64,000 nt of DNA from Notholithocarpus densiflorus (taxonomy: Eukaryota; Streptophyta; Magnoliopsida; Fagales; Fagaceae), in NCBI GenBank assembly GCA_030021035.2, contig JARYZH020000047.1, forward strand, positions 217,010-281,009, read 5' to 3'. Shown piece after piece: positions 46,351-58,533 of the stretch (its first letter is position 1; each line of letters opens with the position of its first letter). A program made the position numbers and the translations under genes. Below the pieces are notes generated by a model. The model was not told where the DNA came from. It saw only the letters and a list, made by a program, of their open reading frames with translations, and did not search any database.

Positions 46351-48256
46351 GTTATTTTATGAGATATATATTAAAACATAAATGGTTAGGAGTATGGAAT
46401 TCCTCCTCTAGTTTAGTTGCTTTAGCAATTAAAAAAAGAAAAAGAAAAGGGGGGGGGGGGGGGAAGTCAAATTTAATAATAAATGCAATTAAAAAAGAAA
46501 AGAAAATAATTATGTAGTTAAGTTAGTCAAAATAATTAAATATTTTGAGTTCATTCAGATAATATATTCACATATATCAATCATAATAATCTATATTTCC
46601 AAACTTTTTAATGACATGTAATATAACTAAGGGGTAAGTATATACTATCCTCCTTTGAGGTTTAGAGGAATGACACTCCATCCCACCCCCTTTTATTTAT
46701 ATTAGTAACTGATGTTTCTAAATTTCTATAAAATTCTCTTTACTAAAGTTTAACCATGATTAGTAAAAACATTATTGAAAATTTTAGAATAATAATGCAA
46801 AGTGTCATTTTTTGCCAAAAACCTCTCTATTTTTTAGTGTATAAGAATGTTTGTAATTGTTGTATTTTTTGTTGTAACTTGTATTGGGTTAGTGTGAGTC
46901 TATTTATAAACTTAATGGGCCTCAAGAAATTGAATACTCAAATTAATCAGATTAATTATTATTTTTCAGAAGTAATCATATTAATTAGGTCCATTATTCC
47001 ATTACATTTGGTGTTATAAGATTAATTGCTAGATATAATTTATTTCCAAATTTGACTTGCTCCTTTTACCTCCTCATTGTGCACGTATCTAGTCCGCTCC
47101 AATACATATTAACCTATTAATCACCACAATTAAAAACAATAAAAGAGTCTCTCTCTTTTTCAATGTAGGATTAAACATTTCACTATCTTCTTATCTTCCA
47201 TATTTAACTCCCATATCTTTATATTTATGTTATCATATTAATTAATTTTAATTAAATACTATTAAAATGCTACAACACAGTTTATCAAGCACCAAAATAC
47301 TTGCAATGGCAAATCTCTCCACAGGCCATTGAAAAGCTAAAAAACTAAGAAGTACCTTACATTTTCTTTGGGCTAAGCTTTTAAATTTCAATTCCTACTG
47401 GACTTGGGTTGGTGAATGGATTGGGTAATAGACTTGCACTTATATATTTTGGGATGGAGAGAGCAAAGAGGAGAGAGAAAAAATAAATATTTAAAAGAAG
47501 TAAGAAATAGAATATTGAGTCTGATGTGTGTGCATAAAAAACATGGATAGCTAAACTAGAAAAGGTAAAGTTTTTTGGATTAGTTTAGCTAAAAATCTGA
47601 GAAGGCTGATGTAAATGCTCTAAGACATGCATTAACACTATCTAAAGCCAGATTCTTCTCTATCTCATAAATGACTTCCTTTATACTACCTCCTTGAGCA
47701 AAGAAGAACAATAAGAAATGATTGAACTGTACTTGCTTGCGATCATACCAACTTTAAAACAAGAAAGAAAATAAAAATAAAATTGGATTAGATTTGTAAT
47801 AGGAATGAACTGTATTGTACTTGCTTGCGACCAAAACATTACAAATCGATCCCCAAAAAAAAATCCTTCTTTCATAACATTGCGACTTACAACATTGCTA
47901 TCCTTCTTTCATCCTTTTGAAGTCATATTCAAAGTTAGTTTGGATCTTTTTGTACATATTAATAGCACGTTCAAGAAACACATTGAAGATTATAAGGATA
48001 AGAACGGTTCTGATGATGATGAAGCCGGCTAGCATGTCTCCTCACATTCGTTTTCGTTTTCTTCTTCATAAACTGTTTCCAAGCTTAATATTTGAAACCT
48101 GGAAACGTACGTACAACAGTGCGATGCCGCGTAATTGCTATGAACATTTGAGATGGGTTCTATTGAGGCACTATCAAACAAGAAAAATAAAACCCAAAAA
48201 TTGCCTCTTGGATCTTTCTCTTCATAGTCCTTTGTAATACATTGAAATGTGAGTCA
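46351..48256. other. Intergenic AT-rich sequence
   Basis: No gene recognised. Contains a G homopolymer of about 15 at 46449-46463, flanked by A-rich GCAATTAAAAAA-like runs on both sides. Short ORFs at 46756-47019 and 47681-48237 have no recognisable similarity. Confidence 0.5.
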
Positions 48257-48264
48257 CATGCCAT

Positions 48265-48543
48265 CATAGTTTTCAGATCCGGACCTTTTAATGAACCGTA
48301 AAAGAAAGATGTTTAAGGTTTTTGAAGTTAGACCGAGGTCGAACTGAGATTAAACCGTGATGACATCATAATTAATTTAAAATATAAATAAATATATTAA
48401 ATTAGTACAAATAAAAAAACTAACTAAAACAATCAAATTAAATATAAAGACATATATTTCTTTATATATTATTGATCAAAATCCATTTAATTTTTTTAAG
48501 ATAATTCAACTATTATATCAATATCAAACCCAAATCTCTACTC

Positions 48544-48580
<37 letters not shown>

Positions 48581-49303
48581 ACATTTTTTAGAATATTATA
48601 AATATAATATGAACCTAAAGATAATGAGAAATAAGAAAAAGAAAAAGATCAAGAATACGTTGATAACAAGATATCAGTATCACTATCACGTGGGGAGGGA
48701 TTCAAAATTAAAAAGATAGTCTGACACTTTCAACTCCCACCATTCATTTTCCACTATCCTTTGTCATTTCCAATGCTAGTCACATGCTTGGGTTCATAAA
48801 ACTTAAAATCAGTACAAAAGAAAGCAAAAAAAAAGAGCAAAAGAGAAGTTAGTCATCTGGAGGAGAGGACGAAACAAAGAAGAAGAAGAGAAGAGCAAGA
48901 AGAAGGGGTTCGTTCAGGTGACCTACGGCATGAAGAAGGCTACCTGCTGTGAGGGTTGAGTTCTTCATTTGTGCTTTCTTCTTCTTCTTTGTTGTCTTCT
49001 TCTTCCTCTGCTTCTTCTTTGTTTTCTTTTTTTTCCCTTTCATTTGGTTCCAAATCTGAAAAAACCCAAGGTACTACTAAAATTTTGGCCGGTATTGGCT
49101 GAAACTTTTCCGAAAAAAAAAGGAACTGTGCGAAATGTGAAAACTGGCCACGGTCCGCAGAACCGTACGATCCAATCACAGTTTGAATGGTTCTGTGCTT
49201 TTTTCGTATGGAGGGGTTCTTATAGTTAAAAGAACCGCAATCACGAGAGGTTCACGGTTAACAGAGTTAGATCGTACGGTTTGGTCCGAGTTTAAAAACC
49301 ATG
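48265..49303. mobile_element. Non-autonomous hAT-like element
   Basis: Flanked by a perfect 8-bp duplication CATGCCAT (48257-48264, 49304-49311). Imperfect terminal inverted repeats: CATAGTTTTCAGATCCGGACC at the left, CATGGTTTTTAAACTCGGACC at the right (reverse complement). Internal CCGTGATGACATCA and CGGTTC motifs are typical of this plant repeat group. (AAT)n at 48544-48574 and GAA/TTC-rich stretches at 48870-49035. No transposase. Confidence 0.8.
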
Positions 49304-49390
49304 CATGCCATGGGAAAGTTTTAATTATATATTTTCTGTTGATCCAACCAAACTTATATATTTTTTCTTGGACTATTTTTCATAATTGAC

Positions 49391-49815
49391 AAATGTTGGG
49401 GCCATATTTTTATGTAGTTGGCATATTTTATTACAAAATGCACTTTACTTATATTTGGATAGGTCTAAGTAGCTTCAAGGATATCATGAAGTACTTTGAA
49501 TAAGTTTGTCAACTGGTTGTATTGAAGATACGAAGACTGCACAAATAAACAAGTGGTTAAAACCTTAAAACTGGAAACTCGACACTTATTTCAACACTTT
49601 CAATCTATCAAGATTTAATGAACCTCGATACCTAGTTCAATACCTTTCGATCTATCGAGTTAATAGATTTCAGAATATAGTCTACAACTTTGGGATTCTA
49701 ATTGGCTATTGTTTATGGGTTTATGTAAACTTAATAGGAATAGGATAGCCCATTTAAAAGGCTCGTTACGCTCCTATTGAAATAAGGTGGTAAAGATAGA
49801 AAACCCTAACCCTAA
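49391..49815 (+). repeat. Copia-like LTR fragment related to element B
   Basis: TGTTGGGGCCATA..., with AAATGCACTTTACTTATATTTGG matching the start of the B LTR, and a weak CTCGACACTT/ATCTATCGAG cluster (49585-49665). Cut off at the next LTR. Confidence 0.55.
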
Positions 49816-50449
49816 TGTTGTTGGGGATATTATACAAAGTAATAATGGAAGAACAAAATTAACACAAAAAACAAAACAGAAATTAAATAACTTGGAGGCA
49901 CAATATCATTTTCCTTAAACAATATTTGCCCCCACACTATTGTTGCTATAGGGTTATCGCAAATTTGTCCCTAGGATACAACCAAGATGTTAGGTTTTAC
50001 AGATAGCAATTCTGGAGAATGACCATAGGATTTCTTGAGTTATTTTTCAAGTGAATATAGACCTTTATTTATACCCATAGGGTTATAACCCTTCAAAAGG
50101 TACGTATGGAGAGTTTAGATTTTCATTAAAATCGTTCACAAGGCCTGAAACGTTCTCAAGCTTTCAGAACAGTCACACGAAAATTCTGCAGAAAGTTTCG
50201 TTTAGTGATTTTCGATCGATCGAGAATTACTTTCGATCGATCGAGCATGGCAGATCGTCCAGGATTTTTTCAAAACACAATTTCAATTGATCGAGCCAAA
50301 GTTTCGATCGATCGAAATTCCTGGAACTTGAATTTTCACAAAGAAAATTTCAAAATTCGAACTTTCATCTTATTCATTTTACAAATGAATACTCTCCAAC
50401 CTCAAATCATTATTACAACCTATCCTTGTATATACTTATATATACAACA
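49816..50449 (-). repeat. 3' LTR of a truncated autonomous-type Copia element
   Basis: TGTTG...TATATACAACA, about 634 bp. Next to it, on the inner side, are ATCCCTCACTAGG and then RNase H on the minus strand. It contains four TCGATCGA palindromes at 50213-50320. Confidence 0.6.
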
Positions 50450-50998
50450 ATCCCTCACTAGGTTGGAATAATATATGTTTCACTTTATTGATATTCTATC
50501 ATACATAATGGAAGGTGTTTTTCAACTTAAACCTCCCCTTAGTGTTAATTGCTCATGAAATTAACAGAGTTATTGGTGGCTTGGTGGTTAAACCAAAACT
50601 CATATGTGTTGAAATCAGAAACAACACACATATGAGAACATCCACAACACATTTAGAAATCCACTATTGTTAGCACTATTATGGCCTTGTGCTCTTCCCG
50701 GTTTAGTGAACATTTACAAGAGAAAACCATTTACTCTTGTTAAAAGCGGCACCACTTCTATGTTCACAAAGGTGAAGTTCATTCTTATGTCCCTGTTACA
50801 CAGACATTTACACTTTATGAACTTCATTAAGAGTATAAAACTCATCCTCAATTACATCGTAACAGATTGCACTAATCCATCCTGAATGAGACACAAATTA
50901 GTGCTCTTACTAACCACGTATCAATAGCTTATTGTTACCCTTTAAACCTCTTTAGATTATATCAATTCGAGGTTGGGTTCCTACTATTGGTGATTCTT
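50450..50998 (-). other. Copia 3' untranslated region
   Basis: Between RNase H and the LTR. No ORF. Confidence 0.5.
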
Positions 50999-51710
50999 TT
51001 AAAAGAAGGGTTTTAGTCTCATTCCAATGGATATTACCCCAACCATATCTCGAGACACTGCTTTGGTTAAAGGGTCTACCAAATTACTATTTGACCTTAC
51101 ATAGACAATAGAAATGGTACCAGATTCTATTAATTGTCTTATGTAATCATGTCTTAGACCTATATGTCTAGACTTACCATTATACATTTTACTGTATGCT
51201 CTGCCTAAGGTGGCTTCACTATCGCAGTACACCGAAATGGCTGGTATCGCTTGTGGCCACAACTCTATGTTTAACAATATATTTCTTAGCCATTCCGCTT
51301 CCTTGCCTGCTGCCGCCAAGGCTATAAATTCCGATTCCATGGTGGAGTGAGAAATACACGTTTGTTTCTTTGATGCCTAAGAGATGGCACCCCCACCAAG
51401 AGTGAATATCCAACCAGACGTGGATTTGTTATCACTCACACTAGTAATCCAACTAGCATCCAAATAACCTTCCAACACAGCTGGAAATTCGGAATAAAAG
51501 AGTCCCAAATTTATGGTTTTCTTTAAATAACCAAGAACTCTACCAATTGCTTTCCAGTGATCCACACTTGGATTACTTGTAAATCTAGAAATTTTGCCCA
51601 CTGAAAACGATATGTTTGGTCTTGTACAATGCATAGCATATATCATACTACCAATAGCACTAGCATACTCGAGCTGTGCAATTGCTCTTCCAGTGTTTTC
51701 TCCCAATCTT
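50999..51710 (-). pseudogene. Ty1/Copia RNase H end of pol, truncated
   Basis: Minus strand from about 51710: the end of reverse transcriptase and RNase H (RAIAQLEYASAIGSMIYAMH; ISRFTSNPSVDHWKAIGRV; LDASWITSVSDNKSTSGW; MESEFIALAAAGKEAEWLRN; later VDPLTKAVSRDMV). One Trp-to-stop change at about 51361-51363. The element is cut at about 51710, where Tat-type gypsy sequence begins. Confidence 0.85.
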
Positions 51711-53449
51711 CTACATCTTCATCTTTAGCTTCTACATCATTTTCTTCATCTTCAACTTCTGCATCATCCTCTATATCTACATCCTCAATTTCTACATCAT
51801 CCTCTAGATCTCTGTCATAGTAGTCCACATCATCATCAAAATGATCTTCATAGAAAGATCCCACATTTTCATCCTCTCTATCACTAGGGGGTTCTCCTCT
51901 ATCATTGCCACTGTATTGGCTATCATAATCTTCAATATTGTTGTTGTCACTATCACTATCACTATTTCTGTTGTCCTCACTATCTTCACTGTCACTACTA
52001 CTACTATCACTACTACTATCACTCTTACTGTCACTACCTTCATCATCATCACTAGAGGCTTCTCCCCCTTCCTCTTCTTCATCATTTGTTCTTGCTTCAT
52101 ACGAGCTTTTCAATGCATATTGGCAAGCTTCCTAGTACTCTTCTTCTTCTATATTGCAGATGGCATCTCCTAGAAGCGTAGTCATTGCTTTAGGGTCCAT
52201 GTAATCAGCCCAATCAGTTGGGACCCAATTTGTATCTTCCTTCTTCAGTTCTAGAAGCTTGTTGTTACAATCAAAGAATAGCTCAAACCTAGGCACCATT
52301 GTTTTCAACTCAAGATCATACCTTAGTTTAGGGAATCCCCAATAGCATTGACTATCTCCAGCTTTGACAAATTTCTCGTTCAATGTGGGAGTATAGGGCT
52401 TTAGGGGTTCTGGGAGACAAGGAAGTCCCTTGGCTTTGGCCTTTGCACGGGCCATTCTTCTCACTTCCATTTCTAGCAAGTCATCATCAGTAAGCTTATA
52501 ACCTAGCCCAAAAGGTGGGGTAGCTGTAGGAATTATCGGAACTTGAGTAGTTGCCTTTTTCACAGTCTTCCCCAAGTTCATCCCTAGAAGATAATTCATT
52601 TTCCTCATCATTGCAACCACATTGTTATTGCTGTAGGGAGCAAAGTCCATGGGAATCCTTTCTAACTCTTCTTCTCTTCTTCCAAAACCAAGCTTATGAA
52701 TTTCAAAGCCATCCAAGGTTAATGGCTCATTCTTAGAATCGATACCAAAAATGGGCTTTGGTATAGTCAAAGTATCACCATATATGGTAACTATGGCTCC
52801 TTCATGCGGAAACCGAATCTTTTGGTATAGGAATGAAGGTATGGCCTCTATATCATGGATCCATGGTCGCCCAAGGAGCATATTGAAACACGAGGCTATA
52901 TTCAACACTTGGAATTCTAGTTTCTTGATCATCGGCTCTATGGTGAGCTCCAGTGTCACGGTTCCCAAGACCACTCTCCTACTATTGTCATATGCTCTCA
53001 CATGCTGATCAGTTGGCTCAAAATCCTCTATGCTTTGGCCTAAGCAACTTGCAGTCTTTAAAGGACACACATTTAAGGCACTTCTGTCATCGATTAGGAC
53101 CATTAGGATCCTCTTGCCTTTGTCATCTACAGTAATGTGAAATGTTTTTGTGGTGCTTCCCTTTCTTCGTCAAATCTTTGTCAAAGTAGGAAATAATGAG
53201 CTCCCTACTTATAGACCCAATCATAGCATTCAGATCTTGAGAAGTAGTGGTTGTAGGGACTTGGATTTAGTTGAGAAGGTCTACCAGATTCTTGCGATGC
53301 TTGTTGAGGCCATGAGTAAACCCCATAAAGATATATTGGCTTGAGTCTTCCACAACTGCTTGAGGACCTCATCCTCTTCAATGGGTGTTTGTTAGGTAGA
53401 TTTGTTCAACGCCTCTATCAGGTTATTTGTCTCTAGGTGTGGAGGTTTA
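51643..53449 (-). pseudogene. Tat/Ogre-like gypsy gag-protease region with acidic tail
   Basis: From about 53449 down, in one main frame: a pre-protease segment with several stops (MIGS, ISYFDKDL, FHITVDDKGKRILM), then a retropepsin-like domain (LIDDRSALNVCPL, where DDR replaces the usual D-G-S spacing; FNMLLGRPWIHD), a long linker (PFGLGYKLTDDDLLEMEVRR), and a Ser/Asp/Glu-rich segment of about 110 residues. One TAG at 52132-52134 divides the 323-residue ORF from the acidic ORF; Gln CAG-to-TAG fits. At about 51710 it is fused to Copia sequence and the acidic frame overruns into it out of phase. Confidence 0.75.
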
Positions 53450-54136
53450 TGTTAGGATTAGTGCCCTTAAATCCTATTGTATGATGCTATGTATGATATT
53501 AAGTATGACATTTTGTATGACATTATGTATGACTTAATATTGTGTTTAATAAAGTTGTTTTATTATTATCTAAAATAATGGTAACATGAATATTCGGACA
53601 TTATCATAAAGTCCATGAGATGCATAGTATGTGATTTATGTGAAAAGTCACAAAAGATATAAATCACAAGTTCTTTGTATACTCAGAATTGTAGTCCGTA
53701 ATCGGTGATGAAATTGGGCGTTTCATCTACGAAGACTATAACATATCAACTAAGATGATTTGTCTTGATCATGGAAGTGGAGACTTCTAGTTGATGTGTT
53801 GATATGTTTTAAGAGTTAAGACATATTGAACTGGACCGCCGTGAGATTTATTATTCTCCTAATGACTGTTAATTGAATAATAAATCTCACGACTTCTATT
53901 TACATGAACTCTTAATCCTGAGAGAATAATGGACATGATCATGAAATGTAGGTTGCTTTGATATATCAGGAGTGAGATCTAAAGTAACGGTCAAAACCTC
54001 AGTATGTTGGACAGCCACATTTAGTGTTGATGGAACATATATTCTCAAGATGGAATATATATTCTCAAGATGGAATTCATAGTCTCTTAACGGAGATATA
54101 AAATATTCCCTTGAGATAAGTTTAATGGGTTCGATA
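53450..54136 (+). repeat. Copia-like LTR fragment or solo LTR
   Basis: TGTTAGGATTAGTGCCCTTAA..., a start common in plant Copia LTRs. It runs to about 54136, where CASP-like intron 1 sequence resumes (ATCACTAATATTGCTATTG). A clear terminal CA and target duplication are not visible. Confidence 0.5.
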
Positions 54137-54467
54137 TCACTAATATTGCTATTGTATTTGTGCAGAAATTAGTGTGTACATACGCAACGTGTACATAAGC
54201 AAACGTTGAAAATCGTGTTTTGAAATCACAATTTTAGTTAAGAAAATAAGAGATGGACAAAAATACATGTGACTAGCTCTAATTAATTTATTAAAAAATT
54301 TGGGATTAATCTTCTCTAATTATATCATCGCTCCTTTTCAGAGCCTTTTTTCCCCCTCTAGATTTAAATGTATTTTTATTTTATTTATTGATATGCCTAG
54401 ATATTTCTTTTCTATTAATTCTTTTGGTTTTAGTAAGTATTTCATGTTAAACTTTTATAAACTGCAG
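54137..54467 (+). other. Intron 1 remnant of CASP-like copy 3
   Basis: Homologous to parts of 36440-37224. Ends CTGCAG before exon 2. Exon 1 of this copy is not in the window. Confidence 0.7.
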
Positions 54468-55611
54468 CTACATTGGCATTGGCATTGCATATACCCTCTT
54501 GCAGACAATTGCATATGTAATGTTCCGGATCGTGATGGAGAATGATAAAGGGATTCTCTTTGAATTTTATGGTGACAAGGTACCATCATAATTTTTTTAT
54601 TATTTTTTTAATTGTCTTAGATTTCCTACTAATTTCTTCTTATCATTTCATTTTTTCATGGCACTGTAGGATATTTGAGGCTTAGTTTAATAGCTTCCTT
54701 TAAAAGAAAAGAAAATAAAAGATAGAGAAGGATATTACACATTTGCAACTGAAAACAACGGCCTGATTCATTGTATATTGAAATTACTGGAACTTTCTTT
54801 TAAGGTTTCACTTGATATGTTGATCGAAAGGCATGTCCTCTAAGTAAGAATGACTTACTATTTATTGGCCCCCAATTAGAGTTTTATTTTTTTTGAGAAG
54901 ATATTCAGAAAAGGCTGAGCTGCAAGATTGTATACCAGACTAAAGGCTTTTACACTAAAATATTTACAAATTAATGTGGTAATAATGTAATTAGTGAACT
55001 TCAACAACCTAATAATTGACTTCAAATTTTATCTTTTTTATTTTTTTATGATTGGTGACACATAAATTTGTAAGTATTATGTAGACCTAATATCACTACT
55101 CGAATCTTTCTCAAAAAAAAAAAAAAAAAATCACTACTCGAATATAAATTATAATTAGTGACACATTGATTTGTAAATATTATGTAATATAATTGCAGTA
55201 TCCCTAACATCACCAATCGAAAATATATCTCATTGTTACCTAAGAAATCAGAAGGGTCAGAACTATTATACCCCAAAAACAACTTGGTTACATTTTAATT
55301 TGGGAGTTTGACATTAATGGCTTTGGCAGGCTATATCATACGCATTAGCCACCGCGGCAGCTGCAGGAATTGGTGCTAGCATAGATTTCAAAAATTATTA
55401 TGATGGGTTTTACAATACGAGATATTTCAATATGGGATTTGTATCAGCTGGCTGCCTTCTCCTCGTATTTTTGTGCACTGCTTCATTGTCAATCATGTCT
55501 TCTTATGCACTTCAAAAGAAAGTTGTTGTCATGCAACTTGTAAGTTTGAATTTAATCAACCATCTTGTTGGCTTTATTCCGTGCCAAATTTGCTTGTATT
55601 TTAGCAATTAG
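54468..55611 (+). pseudogene. CASP-like copy 3: exons 2-3, exon 1 missing, stop codon lost
   Basis: Exon 2 (54468-54579) has a 12-nt in-frame deletion in the second membrane span. Exon 3 (from 55330) is well conserved (AISYALATAAAAGIGASID...SSYALQKKV). The original TAG is removed by a small deletion, so the frame runs on through 3' UTR codons and from 55539 into the LTR of element C, ending at TAG 55609-55611. That adds about 30 residues. Without exon 1 there is no first span or start. The intron between them is 54580-55329. Confidence 0.82.
55106..55129 (+). mobile_element. Retroposition scar in intron 2 of CASP-like copy 3
   Basis: CTTTCTC plus an A run, flanked by ATCACTACTCGAAT at 55092-55105 and 55130-55143 (14 bp). 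The intact paralogue (about 37888) has a single ATCACTAATTGAAT there. The residue resembles the CTCTCAAG-poly(A) tail of the SINE at 21184-21282. Confidence 0.8.
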
Positions 55612-56639
55612 TAACCCTGTATTTAGGTGGGAATTATGTAATGGTAGTGTGTGAGAAAGTGTGAAGAAATACTCAAGATTGTGCAAAGAAGCAGGGTCTC
55701 GCGACTAGATCTCGCAGGTTGCTCGCAGCTTGCAAGCCGCCAGAAGTTTCACACGTGCCAAGCATGCCAGAAGTTGAAGAGTCACGCCAGCTGTTGCACT
55801 ACAGGACAAAAGTCCCAGGCTGGTCAGGCCATTATCTCGCGACTTGAACTCGCAACTCAGTTAAGTCTTGAGGCCAAGTCGCCAAGACACCCTGTTTGGG
55901 AAAAACTGACTCTTCGCATTCCAAACACACACTAGTATAATTACCCCTTATACCCACGAAATGTAGAGAGCTTCCAGAGAGAATTTTGTGAGAGAAACCC
56001 TAGAGAAAAACAAGATTGACTCATCCACAATCTTCATCTTTGATTCTCCAAATTCCTCTACTTTCTTCCTCTCCATTGTTAATTCCTTGAGAGGTTCTTA
56101 GCCAAATCGTTTTCTCACCATACCCATATACGTGAGAAGGCTTTTTGGTGTTTTGGGAAGCAGTTAAGAAGGGACCAATTTCATATTGGTTGATGCTATG
56201 GTTAAGTAGCCGAATCCGGTAAGCTAGAAAAGACAAAGGTTCGGCGCAACCTCGTTGGAGCAAGAAGCTTGGAGGGCTTAGGTACACTGGGTAGATTAGG
56301 CTTGGAGGGTCTATTATTGTTCATGTATCCCAACTACATTTTCTAGTGGATTATTAACCGCTTGGAGGGCGGTGGAGAGGTTTTACGTCGAGGGCTTCGG
56401 TTTCCTCTTCGATAACACATCGTTGTGTTGTCCTTGTGTTTGCATCTCTCTTCCCTTAATCTTTGCCATTTAATTTCTGCTGTGGATGTGATTTTATTTG
56501 GTTTAGATTGTTTATCTATTCTGTGTTTTGCTTATGTTCATATTCCGCACATTAATTGTTTGATATTAAGCTTGAACTGATAACTTGTAAAGTGGGGGTC
56601 TAAACGTTCATAGTGTTTTATACGCTATTTGAACTTTCA
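55539..56639 (+). repeat. 5' LTR of element C
   Basis: 1101 bp, TGTAAGTTTGAAT...TTTGAACTTTCA. TCTCGCGACT motif cluster at 55695-55880. The downstream half has three copies of GCTTGGAGGG, shared with A/D-family LTRs. Confidence 0.92.
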
Positions 56640-56641
56640 AT

Positions 56642-56653
56642 TGGTATCAGAGC
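56642..56653 (+). other. Primer binding site of element C
   Basis: TGGTATCAGAGC, 2 bp after the LTR. Confidence 0.9.
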
Positions 56654-56709
56654 GGGTGCACTTTTTTGTGGTTTAAATACTTTAGTGCGATCCTTGATCC
56701 CGTATTGAG

Positions 56710-58533
56710 ATGGACCGGTCTCAATCTTTAAATGTTCCACCATTTTTTGATGGTAACAACTATGCTTTTTGGAAAGCTCGGATGAAGGCTTTCTTGTGTT
56801 CAATTGATGATAATGTTTGGGATGCCGTAGAAGTAGGTTGGACTAGGCCGGAGGCCGCAAAATCCACTTGGGATAAAGCAGCCCTTGCGGCAGCCAATGC
56901 TAACAGTAAAGCTTTGAATGCAATTTTCTGTGGTGTTTCTCCAGATGAGTTTCACAGGATTTCTCACATCACTGTTGCCAAGGAGGCGTGGGAGATATTG
57001 GAGACCACCTACGAAGGCACGAAGAAAGTAAAAGACACCAAGATGCAAATGCTGACCACTCGATTTGAGGAGCTCAAAATGAGTGAGGATGAGTCTTTTG
57101 ACTCTTTCTATAGCAAGCTGAATGAGGTGGTTGTCGGCAAATTCAATTTGGGGGAGAAAACAGAGGATTCCAAGATAGTAAGAAAGATCCTTCGGTCATT
57201 GCCAGAAAGCTTTCGTGCCAAAGTGATAGCGATTGAAGAGAGTAAAGACCTTGATGATATAAAAGTCCAAGAACTGATTGGGTCTCTTCAGACTTATGAA
57301 TTGTCGCTGCCCACAAAAAGGAAGAGCAAATCTCTTGCTCTTAAGACCATTAATGAAAAGGTGGAAGCCCATGACTCATTGGATGAGGATGTGGTTGACA
57401 AAGATGTTGCATACCTTGTGAAAAATTTCCGAAAATTCTTGAAATTCAAGAACAATGAAAAATTTGGTGATAAAGGGAAATTCCAAAGTTCAGGAAGGGA
57501 GAAAAAGGAATTCAAAAAGAAAGATGGAAAGGAATCCCAATCTACATAAGCAATCACTTGTTTCGAGTGCAACGGGCATGGACACTTTAAGAAAGAATGT
57601 CCTAATTATTTGAAATCGAAGGGCAAGGTGTATGCCATGACTCTTAGTGACTCGGATTCATCCAATTCTGATTCTGAGGAAAGCTGTGACAGAGAAGGGA
57701 ATTACTCCGCTTTTATGACTATTACTCAAGTTGAGTCTTCGGACGATTTGAATTTACTTGTACAAGAGCTTAGAGAACATAGTGATGAAGAATTAATGGG
57801 AGTTGTTGAAGAATCAGATGCTGAAGAAGATGAAAACACAGCCAGTCTTCAAGAGAATTACAACTCACTCCTTGAGAAGTTGGGAGAGTATACAAGGGTG
57901 GCCAAGGCAGCTGTGAAGAATATGAAGAAGGCAGAGGAGGACTATAAAAGTCTCCTAATTCGCTATAAGGAGGCCAAATATGAGATAGAGACACTGAATG
58001 GTGAGTTGTCAGAAGCTTATACAAAAGTGAGATTTCTTGAGCTAGAGGTAGTGCAAGCTAATGCCAAGATAGAGAGGGTCTCCACCAAGAAGCTAGATGA
58101 TGTTATTTCATCTCAAAAACATTTCTCAGACAAGTCCGGGTTGGGATATACCGGAGGAAGTAGCTCATCGGCCAATGTCATCAAAGAAGTGAAGTTTGTG
58201 AAGACCAAAAAGTCGATTGTAGAAGAATCTATTCCTAAGAAAGTTAAGGTTGAAAAGAAGAAGAATGTGGCTGATCAACGGGTGTTAAATAAGTCCCGTA
58301 ATCAATCAGAAGCCAGACGTGAGGCTAGAGGAAGATCATTTCCAAGGTCACAACGGGGTCCTAGAATGAATCATTTTTGTCATCATTGCGGAGTGCAAGG
58401 ACATACCAGACCCAACTGTCATAAGTTGAGAGCATTGAACAATGCAAGCGCTCCACGGTCACGAGGACCAAGAAATGACAAGAGGTATTGGGGTGGTGAG
58501 CAACCAAGAAGTCAAAATGGTGATCCGGAATGA
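56710..58533 (+). pseudogene. Gag-like ORF1 of element C (UBN2 type, two CCHC knuckles), one stop
   Basis: 608 codons in one frame from ATG 56710. It starts MDRSQSLNVPPFFDGNNYAF with the Copia gag UBN2-type domain to about residue 200 and a basic linker. A TAA at 57547 sits just before the first knuckle CFECNGHGHFKKEC (57559-57600). An acidic then coiled-coil region follows (ENYNSLLEKLGEYTRVAKA...), a Lys/Arg-rich part and the second knuckle CHHCGVQGHTRPNC. The stop fits a C-to-T change in a Gln codon. Clearly homologous to gag of element B. It probably formed virus-like particles and bound RNA. The 5' 279 codons could still yield a knuckle-less capsid. Confidence 0.88.

Noticed and set aside
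48000..48240. Possible host gene with acidic DDDEAG end
   Set aside because: Short, without splice structure or recognisable similarity.
51804..52173. Overlapping frames rich in Met/Val/Ile or Ser/Leu on both strands
   Set aside because: Shadows of the acidic, trinucleotide-like coding region of the Tat fragment.
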